A stretch of DNA of 64,000 nucleotides. Origin: Ruminococcus flavefaciens. Lineage in GTDB: Bacteria; Bacillota; Clostridia; Oscillospirales; Ruminococcaceae. The stretch covers positions 1 through 64,000 of the forward strand of contig SFMO01000081.1 of assembly GCA_004554385.1 (NCBI GenBank), written 5' to 3'. Made by a program: the position numbers and the translations under genes. Below are positions 49,789 through 56,914 of this stretch, in pieces. The notes beneath the pieces were generated by a model. It did not search any database and was not told where the DNA came from. It saw only the letters and a program-made list of their open reading frames with translations. Numbering within the stretch: the first letter of the stretch is position 1; each line of letters begins with the position of its first letter.

Positions 49789-50517
49789 ATGAAAGCATTA
49801 TCTACTGAAACAAGGTGTGTTATGACTCCTCATGGAGCAATGGACTACACTCTTGAACGGAAAAAAGTAAAGAATATAAATCTCAGGGTAAGACATGACG
49901 GCTCGGTTTACGTATCAGCGCCAAAGCGTGTGCCTGTCCGTGAAATAGAGAGCTTCATAATAAGCAGGAGCGAGTATATCCGCAGAGCGGCTGTGTATTT
50001 CGCAGAGCGCGATGTGAAAAAAGCTCCCCCGGGCTATACAGATGGGGAGCGATTCATGTATCTGGGAAAGCCGCTGAGACTTAACATTATTGCCGACAGC
50101 CGTGAGTACGCCGATATGTGCGGTGACGAGCTGCAAGTCCATGTCAGAGACTCTGAGAACACAGCTCGCATAAAAAAGCTGACAGGCGACTGGTACAGCA
50201 GAAGGTGCAGTGAGGTGTTCGGGGAGATCGTAGCTGAGGTCGGCGGCAGGTTCAGAAAATACGGGGTCGCTCTGCCGCAGCTTAAGATACGCTCCATGAC
50301 CTCAAGGTGGGGGAGCTGCCATTACACAAAGGGGATAATTACGCTGAACAGGCGGCTCATCGAAGCTCCGCGGCACTGTATAGAGCACGTGGTGACCCAT
50401 GAGTTCTGCCATTTTATACACCCAAACCACTCGAAGGATTTTTATGCGCTGCTTGGAAAGGAATTCCCTGACTGGCGCGCAAGCAAGAACGAACTTGAAA
50501 GAACAGTGATACTGTAG
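49789..50517 (+). CDS. YgjP-like M48-type metallopeptidase domain protein
   Basis: 242 aa. N-terminal beta region (YTLERKKVKNINLRVRHDGS, VYVSAPKRVP) precedes an alpha domain with SRWGSCHYTKGIITLNRRLI and the zinc site HVVTHEFCHFIHPNHSKDFY (HExxH as HEFCH, third ligand His in NHSKDF). This is the SprT/WLM-related YgjP family; substrate unknown. Likely co-transcribed with ygiQ 10 bases on. Confidence 0.88.
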   Translation: MKALSTETRCVMTPHGAMDYTLERKKVKNINLRVRHDGSVYVSAPKRVPVREIESFIISRSEYIRRAAVYFAERDVKKAPPGYTDGERFMYLGKPLRLNIIADSREYADMCGDELQVHVRDSENTARIKKLTGDWYSRRCSEVFGEIVAEVGGRFRKYGVALPQLKIRSMTSRWGSCHYTKGIITLNRRLIEAPRHCIEHVVTHEFCHFIHPNHSKDFYALLGKEFPDWRASKNELERTVIL

Positions 50518-50527
50518 AGGTGATATC

Positions 50528-52507
50528 ATGTACGAGGGCTTTCTGCCTACGACAAAAAAGGAAATGGACGAGCTTGGCATAGAGCAGTTCGATTTCATAT
50601 ATATTACGGGTGACGCATACGTTGACCACCCCAGCTTCGGCGCAGCCATAGTCACAAGGCTCATTGAGAGCATGGGCTTCACAGTGGGTATCATCTCTCA
50701 GCCCGACTGGCATTCGGACAGGGACTTTCGCCGCTTTGGTGCTCCTAAGTATGCCTTTCTCGTGACTGCAGGAAATATCGATTCAATGGTGGCTCACTAT
50801 ACTGCGGCTAAGCGAAAGCGCTCAGACGATGCGTATACCGCAGGAGGTGTAGCAGGCAAAAGACCTGACCGCGCAGTTATCGTTTACTGTCAGAAGCTTC
50901 GGGAATACTTTGGTGATGTGCCTGTGGTCATTGGCGGTCTGGAGGCTTCTCTCCGCCGCTTTGCCCACTATGACTACTGGGACGACGCTGTGCGCCCCTC
51001 CGTGCTTGTGGACAGCGGTGCAGACCTGCTGATGTACGGCATGGGCGAGCACCAGATACAGGAGCTGTGTGCCCGTCTTGCGGCAGGTGAGAGCATACAT
51101 GACATACATGACATACGCGGTACATGCTACCTGACAGAGCCTGTGAACACACCTATCGGTGCGGCACAGTGCCCTTCCTTTGAGCAGGTGAGGGACAGCA
51201 AGCCCGAGTACGCAAAGGCTGTAAAGATACAGTACGACTGGCAGGACGAGGTCTACGGAAAGACCATAATACAGCGTCACGGAAAAATGATGCTGGTACA
51301 GCTTCCACCTGCATACAGCCTTACCACAGAGGAGCTTGACCATATCTACTCGCTGCCGTATACAAGGGCGATTCACCCCTCATATGAGGCACTGGGCGGA
51401 GTGCCCGGCATCGAGGAGGTGCGCTTTTCCATCACTCATAACCGCGGCTGCTTCGGCTATTGCAATTTCTGTTCCATAGCCCTTCATCAGGGCAGACGAG
51501 TTACGGTCCGCAGTGTGGAGTCGGTGCTTGCCGAGGCTGAGCGTATCACTAAAATGCCTGATTTCAAGGGATATATCCATGATGTAGGCGGTCCTACGGC
51601 GGACTTCAGACGCCCCTCCTGTGACAAGCAGCTGTCAAAGGGACTTTGCATGGGCAAGAAATGCCTTGCTCCGACGCCGTGTCCTGCCCTCAAGGTCGAC
51701 CACACCGAGTACCTGTCGATGCTGAGGAAAATTCGCAAGGTCAAGGGCGTGAAAAAGGTATTTATCCGCTCGGGTATCCGCTATGACTATCTCATCGAGG
51801 ACAAGGACGATGAGTTTATGAAGGAGCTCATCATGCACCATGTCAGCGGTCAGCTGAAGGTCGCTCCCGAGCACTGCTCTGCGGTAGTCCTTGATAAAAT
51901 GGGCAAGCCCCATATCGAAGCCTACAAGCGCTTTCAGAAGCGTTTCTATGAAATAACAAAGGGGATGGGCAAGGAGCAGTATCTCGTTCCCTATCTCATG
52001 TCCTCACACCCGGGGAGCACTCTGAACGAGGCCATAGACCTTGCGCTGTTCCTGAAAGAGAACAAGATACGTCCCGAGCAGGTGCAGGACTTCTATCCTA
52101 CTCCGGGCACTATTTCTACGGCAATGTTCTACACGGAGCTTGACCCCTACACCATGGAGAAGGTCTACGTGCCGAAAACTCCAAAAGAAAAGGCTATGCA
52201 GCGAGCTCTGCTGCAATATTTCCGTCCGCAGAACAGGGAGATAGTCCTTGAGGCTCTGAAAACGGCAGGGCGCCGAGATCTTATCGGTACGTCGCCGAAG
52301 TGCCTTGTGGCAGATGATAACCGCGGACAGAGCGGTACTCCCCGAAAAGGCGGTGACAAGTCGTGGCAAAATACTTCAAAGACACGGAAAGCTTCGTCAA
52401 GGCAGCAGGAGAGAAGTACGGGCTCAGCTCGCAGCAAAGGCGGTACCTACGGGAACTCGCAGAAAAACGGGAAAAAGAACGTGAACGGCGGAAAAAGAAA
52501 GCACTGA
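50528..52507 (+). CDS. ygiQ: YgiQ-family radical SAM protein
   Basis: 659 aa. N-terminal B12-binding-like region (DFIYITGDAYVDHPSFGAAI, GGLEASLRRFAHYDYW), then radical SAM domain with Cys308, Cys312, Cys315 (GCFGYCNFC) and further cysteines in PSCDKQLSKGLCMGKKCLAPTPCP that may hold a second cluster. The last about 48 residues are Lys/Ser/Gly-rich and overlap the next gene in another frame. Reaction not established for the family. ATG follows AGAGGTGATATC. Confidence 0.92.
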   Translation: MYEGFLPTTKKEMDELGIEQFDFIYITGDAYVDHPSFGAAIVTRLIESMGFTVGIISQPDWHSDRDFRRFGAPKYAFLVTAGNIDSMVAHYTAAKRKRSDDAYTAGGVAGKRPDRAVIVYCQKLREYFGDVPVVIGGLEASLRRFAHYDYWDDAVRPSVLVDSGADLLMYGMGEHQIQELCARLAAGESIHDIHDIRGTCYLTEPVNTPIGAAQCPSFEQVRDSKPEYAKAVKIQYDWQDEVYGKTIIQRHGKMMLVQLPPAYSLTTEELDHIYSLPYTRAIHPSYEALGGVPGIEEVRFSITHNRGCFGYCNFCSIALHQGRRVTVRSVESVLAEAERITKMPDFKGYIHDVGGPTADFRRPSCDKQLSKGLCMGKKCLAPTPCPALKVDHTEYLSMLRKIRKVKGVKKVFIRSGIRYDYLIEDKDDEFMKELIMHHVSGQLKVAPEHCSAVVLDKMGKPHIEAYKRFQKRFYEITKGMGKEQYLVPYLMSSHPGSTLNEAIDLALFLKENKIRPEQVQDFYPTPGTISTAMFYTELDPYTMEKVYVPKTPKEKAMQRALLQYFRPQNREIVLEALKTAGRRDLIGTSPKCLVADDNRGQSGTPRKGGDKSWQNTSKTRKASSRQQERSTGSARSKGGTYGNSQKNGKKNVNGGKRKH

Positions 52508-53373
52508 GTTTTCTTTGGTTTCTGCTGGCAGCGGCGGCACTGCTGTTTGTAAGCTGGCTGTATTTCCGAAAGCCTGTACATACATTTCCCGATGAGGACA
52601 AGCTGGTCATGCACTTCATCGATGTGGGACAGGGAGACTGCACGTTTATTGCAGCAAATGGTGTGACTATGCTGGTGGACTGCGGAGAGGACGAGGTATC
52701 GGGGTACGTTGTCAGCTATCTGCGGAAGCTGGGCGTGGGAAGGCTGGATCATGTGATCGCAACTCATCCCCATTCAGATCATATGGGCGGTATGTACCGC
52801 ATCATTGACGTGTTTGATGTGGGAGATGTGATAATTCCGCATATTCCCGATGAGCAGATACCGGATCTTGCGTTCTATGAGCGGTTCATTGACAGCTGTG
52901 AAGCGAATAATGTACCCATTAAAGAAGCAGCTGTAGGGCAGACGGTGGATATTGGCAGCGCAAAAGCTGAGATCGTCGCCCCCGACGGAAGCTTTTATGA
53001 GGATATTAACAACTACTCTGTTTCATTTGTTCTCACTCACGGCGATGTAAGATGCCTGTTTACGGGAGACGCTGAGGCGGAGTCCGAGGCGGCTATGCTG
53101 CAGGGCGGCAGACTGGGAAAAATGACTCTTTACAAGGCAGGGCATCATGGAAGTGCATATTCCTCCACAGAGGAGCTGATAGACGTGATACGCCCGAAGA
53201 TCTCCGTTATATCCTGCGGCAGGGAAAATTCCTACGGACACCCTGCGCGAAGTACGCTGAAAAGACTGACTGAGGTCTCGGATAAGGTGCTGCGGACGGA
53301 TGTTGACGGTACGGTCACTGCGGAATCTGACGGCAGAGAAATAAAGATCAACTCTGGGAGAAAAGCGGCGTGA
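52363..53373 (+). CDS. Membrane-anchored ComEC-like MBL-fold hydrolase
   Basis: 336 aa from GTG 52363, behind AAAAGGCGGTGA. A charged cytosolic N-terminus (1-46), one helix (about 47-65), then an extracellular metallo-beta-lactamase domain like the C-terminal part of ComEC/Rec2: LVMHFIDVGQGDCTFI, metal motif THPHSDHMGG, CLFTGDAEAE, AGHHGSAYSST and a SYGHP end. Possibly a surface nuclease or phosphodiesterase. The first 145 bases overlap ygiQ in the +1 frame. No competence genes nearby. Confidence 0.85.
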   Translation: MAKYFKDTESFVKAAGEKYGLSSQQRRYLRELAEKREKERERRKKKALSFLWFLLAAAALLFVSWLYFRKPVHTFPDEDKLVMHFIDVGQGDCTFIAANGVTMLVDCGEDEVSGYVVSYLRKLGVGRLDHVIATHPHSDHMGGMYRIIDVFDVGDVIIPHIPDEQIPDLAFYERFIDSCEANNVPIKEAAVGQTVDIGSAKAEIVAPDGSFYEDINNYSVSFVLTHGDVRCLFTGDAEAESEAAMLQGGRLGKMTLYKAGHHGSAYSSTEELIDVIRPKISVISCGRENSYGHPARSTLKRLTEVSDKVLRTDVDGTVTAESDGREIKINSGRKAA

Positions 53374-53439
53374 CCTCCGCGGGAATATGCGGAAAGATTG
53401 AAAAACAGATATATAACATTATTTGAAAGGAATGAGATC

Positions 53440-54309
53440 ATGTCGATGCGCAGCAAAATATTCAGAAAAATGTGCGAGGAGAGCGACGCAAAAAGAGATG
53501 AGGGGTTGACTACTCCTCCCGAAATAGAGCGCTTTGATGATATAAAATACGGCTCCGATGAGCAGTGGCAGGTGCTGGACGTTTACCGTCCCAGAGCGCT
53601 CAGCGGAAAGCTGCCTGTGATAGTCAGCTTTCACGGCGGCGGCTGGGTCTACGGTGACAAGAATGTCTATCAGTTTTACTGCATGGAGCTTGCAAAGCAT
53701 GGCTTTGCGGTAGTGAATTACTCCTACAGGATAGCCCCCGAATATCGCTTCCCTGCGCCATTTGAGGACACAAACGCTGTTATGGAGTGGATGATGGAAA
53801 ACGCAGAGCAGTACGGCTTTGACCTTGACAACGTCTTTGCTGTGGGAGACTCCGCAGGTGCAATGGGCATTGCACTTTATGCCTGCATATGCGCGGATAA
53901 GGAATACGCAAAGATGTACAGCTTTACCGTGCCTGAGGGACTGAAGTTCAGAGGACTTGCCCTCAACTGCGGAATATACAAGATAGAGGACTCCGGCATA
54001 ATCAAATCGCTGAAGGACTTCATCGATAAAAAGGACTATCCTGCTATCCTCAAAAAGCTCAATGTCATCGACCTTGTGGACGAAAGCTTTCCGCCTTGCT
54101 ACATAATGACTGCCAACCAGGATTTCCTTCGTGAAGAGCCGAGGGCTCTTATGGAGAGCCTTGACAGAGTAGGCGTCAGGTACAGGTACAAGCTCTACGG
54201 AGATGAGGAGCATCCTCTTGGTCACGTTTTTCACTGTGATGTGAAGTCGGAGTTTGCGGCGCAGGCGAATGCTGACGAGTGCGATTTCTTCAGAGAGCTG
54301 ATGCAATAA
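53440..54309 (+). CDS. Alpha/beta hydrolase (HSL/lipase-like esterase)
   Basis: 289 aa, no signal peptide. Oxyanion motif SFHGGGW with HGGG, nucleophile elbow VGDSAGA, acid Asp in YIMTANQDFLREEP and His in PLGHVFHCD complete the catalytic triad of hormone-sensitive-lipase-type esterases. It may deacetylate xylan- or xyloglucan-derived oligomers or act on short esters; not determined. ATG 53440 lies 9 bases after GAAAGG; the earlier in-frame ATG at 53398 has no site. Confidence 0.88.
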   Translation: MSMRSKIFRKMCEESDAKRDEGLTTPPEIERFDDIKYGSDEQWQVLDVYRPRALSGKLPVIVSFHGGGWVYGDKNVYQFYCMELAKHGFAVVNYSYRIAPEYRFPAPFEDTNAVMEWMMENAEQYGFDLDNVFAVGDSAGAMGIALYACICADKEYAKMYSFTVPEGLKFRGLALNCGIYKIEDSGIIKSLKDFIDKKDYPAILKKLNVIDLVDESFPPCYIMTANQDFLREEPRALMESLDRVGVRYRYKLYGDEEHPLGHVFHCDVKSEFAAQANADECDFFRELMQ

Positions 54310-54310
54310 C

Positions 54311-54340
54311 GAAAAAAGACTGCCGTACGGCAGCCTTTTA
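54311..54340. terminator. Bidirectional terminator
   Basis: CTGCCGTACGGCAG perfect palindrome flanked by AAAAAAG and CTTTTA. It ends the hydrolase gene (+) and the structured RNA candidate (-). Confidence 0.88.
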
Positions 54341-54765
54341 TATATAGGTATAGAACAGGATTGCAAAAGAATAACGACCTTCATTGACACCCTCTCAAAA
54401 AGCCAATCAAGGTCGCTATTGAGTGACGCCTGCGCACCCTCTATACGCAGATGTCGTACGGCCGGCACAAATTCCGAAGTGCCATATATCATTTTGCTTT
54501 AATGTCATGCTTGTTAAGACGTTTCAAGCGATGTGCGAACTGCTTTAGGCGATTAAACATATTATAGGCATTAATGTTTAATAGCAGTTGGAGTGAGTCC
54601 GATGTATGCTGGATCGAAGTGTTAAGACCGAAGATCCGGCGGAGTTTAATACCGGATCAAGCAAAAAAGGATATACTTGCCGATTTTTGTTACAGGACAC
54701 ATAAAAATCTAACTGAAATTATGTGGCGGTAGATAAGCCGATTTTTCGGCGGTTTCTCTACCAAC
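54312..54765 (-). ncRNA. Putative large structured non-coding RNA (about 450 nt), family not recognised
   Basis: A complete minus-strand unit without ORFs: promoter at 54800-54772, body, terminator at 54340-54312. The body is a run of eight inverted repeats in order of transcription: GGTAGA/TCTACC with inner AAGCCG/CGGCGGTT (54762-54728), CACATAA/TTATGTG (54725-54698), GATCCGG/CCGGATC (54658-54633), AACTGCT plus ATTAAACAT/ATGTTTAAT plus AGCAGTT (54589-54538), GCTTG/CAAGC (54529-54509), GGCAC/GTGCC (54483-54464), CTGCG/CGCAG (54450-54430), CGACCTT/AAGGTCG (54415-54375). GATCC can also pair with GGATC at 54611-54615, an alternative structure. Hallmarks of RNase P, tmRNA, SRP and 6S RNA were not seen. 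Confidence 0.6.
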
Positions 54766-54771
54766 AATTGT

Positions 54772-54800
54772 ATTATAAAACATGATGGCAAGAAGTTCAA
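54772..54800 (-). promoter_or_regulatory. Promoter of the large structured RNA candidate
   Basis: Minus strand TTGAAC (54800-54795), 17-base spacer, TATAAT (54777-54772); transcription would start near 54765. Confidence 0.8.
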
Positions 54801-55172
54801 TTGATTATATTGCTCAAAATTAGCACTATATTGCTAAAAATAGTATTATCTTTTATATTAAGTAATTATGAACTATAAAATTAATTTTATCAATAAGATT
54901 CCTGTGGGAGTTTAGCTGAATAATGCGGCTTTTTTTGCGGTGAACAAAAATTGCATCGATAAAACTACGAAAATACGTTGTTTTTGGGACTCTGTATTTT
55001 TTTAGCACAAATATAATATGTTTTGATGAGCCTGACATATTGAGCTTTGAACTGACGCAATTTGCTATGGTTAAAATTAATAAAAAATATCGGCAGAACA
55101 ATAATACGAGATTTTTTGAATATTTTTGATATATTTTTATTTTTTAATTAGTAAAATACCAAGCAAAAACAT
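54801..55172. other. Very AT-rich gene-free stretch
   Basis: About 370 bases, clearly the most AT-rich part of the window. It contains an 82-codon open frame on the minus strand (54853-55101) with no ribosome site and AT-driven composition that I do not accept as a gene. It may be decayed acquired DNA or upstream regulatory sequence of the RNA unit. Confidence 0.45.
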
Positions 55173-55202
55173 GAAAAAGCTCCGGGATGTACCCGGAGCT
55201 CC
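55173..55202 (-). terminator. Rho-independent terminator
   Basis: AGCTCCGGG-tacat-CCCGGAGCT stem followed by TTTTTC on the minus strand. Confidence 0.9.
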
Positions 55203-55205
55203 TGT

Positions 55206-55907
55206 TTACAGTATACCCTGAGAGGCGTCCTTGATCCTCTTGCGATAATATTCCTCCTGCCATGAAAAATCAAAATCCTTGAAAATGCTGAGACAGCCCA
55301 TGGCATTGTCGAGAGCACCTTCAAGTCCTTCGATGTCGTCGGCTTTTGCGAAGATGTAAACTACGGTTATGAATATCTCAAGGAGCATAAAATCGTTTTT
55401 GCCCTGAGGCTTATAGCCGAATTTCAGCAGCTTGAGCGCCTGAGTGTAGTTCTTTGCGGCACAGTCTGTCAGTGCAAGTGCGATGTACAGCTTTGCCTGT
55501 TCCTTTAAAGTGGCTTTGCCGCAGTATTTTTGCAGAAAACCAATGTTAATGGTGCGGAATTCCTCGGCATCACGCCAGTTTCCGATCTTGCTTATGGTGG
55601 TCAGCATTCCTGTGCAGTAGCTGAATTTCTCAGCACCGCCGAGCTTTTTATCTATAAGCTTTTCAAGATAAAAGTAAGCTGTTTTATTATCGTATATCCG
55701 ATCGTAAAGAGATGCTATCTGGATCAGGTCAAAGTCTGTGGGTTTCTTGACGTTGTCGATGAAAGCGTCGGCATAAGCCTCACAAAGCTCCTTTGAGTAA
55801 CCCTTGTCAACGAATAGGCTGTACACTTCCACGTATTTTTTCATCTCAGCAGCGTGTGATGAAAGCAGAGGAAAACCTGCCCTTTTTCGTTCTGTAGGTG
55901 ATAACAT
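55206..55907 (-). CDS. TPR-like helical-repeat protein
   Basis: 233 aa from ATG 55907, behind GGGAGGGGGCAAGG; ATG 55925 has no site upstream. Almost entirely helical, with tetratricopeptide-like pairs (EKLIDKKLGGAEKFSYCTGM, LYIALALTDCAAKNYTQALKLL, EIFITVVYIFAKADDIEGLE). No signal peptide or enzyme motif. Function unknown; possibly a scaffold. Its strand and flanking AT-rich DNA isolate it from other genes. Confidence 0.7.
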   Translation of the reverse strand: MLSPTERKRAGFPLLSSHAAEMKKYVEVYSLFVDKGYSKELCEAYADAFIDNVKKPTDFDLIQIASLYDRIYDNKTAYFYLEKLIDKKLGGAEKFSYCTGMLTTISKIGNWRDAEEFRTINIGFLQKYCGKATLKEQAKLYIALALTDCAAKNYTQALKLLKFGYKPQGKNDFMLLEIFITVVYIFAKADDIEGLEGALDNAMGCLSIFKDFDFSWQEEYYRKRIKDASQGIL

Positions 55908-56227
55908 ATCCTTGCCCCCTCCCATCTTTAATATATGAGCCTATATATTTTCTATATAATGAGTAAAAACAGTAAATTATTCTCACCCATCTGTGTAATC
56001 AATTCTAACACAAATTTATAGGTTAGTCAACGTCTACCGCCAATTTAAAAGCAAAACTGTTGATATGCACAAAAAAATCACTGATTTTTTTCCTAATCAA
56101 TATTTTAAACTAAAATTATTTTAAGCTTATTTCAATAATTTGTGCTATAATATATGTAGAGTGGAATGGTGTCTGCTCTTGATGGATATATTGCCGCGTG
56201 GAAAAGCGGCTTCAAGGGGGAATTTAT
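55908..56227. other. AT-rich intergenic region with -10 box of the next operon
   Basis: 320 bases between divergent genes. TGCTATAAT (extended -10, TATAAT at 56146-56151) probably drives the downstream two-component operon. No ORF or other structure stands out. Confidence 0.5.
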
Positions 56228-56896
56228 ATGAGACTTCTCGTTGTTGAGGACGAGATGCAGCTTGCCGACGCACTGTCGGAGATACTTAAAAGAAACATGT
56301 ACAACGTCGATACCGTTTATGACGGCGTCGACGGGCTCGACAATGCTCTCACGGGAGTTTATGACTGCATAATACTCGATATCATGCTTCCGGGCATGAA
56401 CGGTATGGAGGTCCTGAGAAACCTCCGACGTGAGCATATACATACACCTGTTCTCCTGCTCACTGCACGAAGCGAGATCGAGGACAAGATCAACGGTCTT
56501 GACTGCGGCGCTGACGATTACCTCACCAAGCCCTTCGTTACGGGTGAGCTTCTTGCGAGAGTCAGGGCTCTTACCAGAAGAAAGGGCGAGATAGTGGACG
56601 AAAACAGACTTGATTACAACGGGCTTGAGCTCAATAAGAATACCTGCTCTGTAATGTGGAAGGGCAATGATGTAAAGCTTTCACTGAAGGAGTATCAGAT
56701 AATGGAGCTTCTTATCTCAAACCCACACCAGATACTCCCCAAGGAGCGTATCATCGAGAAGATATGGGGATATGAGAGCGATGTTGAGTACAACAACATC
56801 GAGGTGTATATCTCATTCCTGAGAAAGAAGCTTTCAGTAATATCGGCTCCTGTTCAGATCAAAACCGCAAGAGGTATCGGCTATTCTCTTGAATGA
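56228..56896 (+). CDS. OmpR-family response regulator
   Basis: 222 aa from ATG 56228 behind AAGGGGGAA. Receiver with VVEDE, phospho-acceptor Asp51 (IILDIMLPG), LLTAR and KPF, then a winged helix (SLKEYQIMELLISNPHQILP, IEVYISFLRKKL, IKTARGIGYSLE). Partner of the kinase 18 bases downstream. Target genes unknown. Confidence 0.93.
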   Translation: MRLLVVEDEMQLADALSEILKRNMYNVDTVYDGVDGLDNALTGVYDCIILDIMLPGMNGMEVLRNLRREHIHTPVLLLTARSEIEDKINGLDCGADDYLTKPFVTGELLARVRALTRRKGEIVDENRLDYNGLELNKNTCSVMWKGNDVKLSLKEYQIMELLISNPHQILPKERIIEKIWGYESDVEYNNIEVYISFLRKKLSVISAPVQIKTARGIGYSLE

Positions 56897-56914
56897 TGAA
56901 GGAGGAATGACGAA

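Noticed and set aside
53419..54492. 357-codon open frame antisense to the alpha/beta hydrolase
   Set aside because: The opposite strand carries complete esterase motifs and a good start; the antisense frame is a by-product of codon bias and its first 50 codons lie in the structured RNA.
54312..54765. Group II intron or transposase remnant as explanation of the structured region
   Set aside because: I found no domain V-type hairpin, no intron boundary motif and no reverse transcriptase or transposase motif, though a heavily decayed element cannot be excluded by eye.
54853..55101. 82-codon minus-strand open frame in the AT-rich gap
   Set aside because: No ribosome site, composition simply reflects AT content, no recognisable domain.
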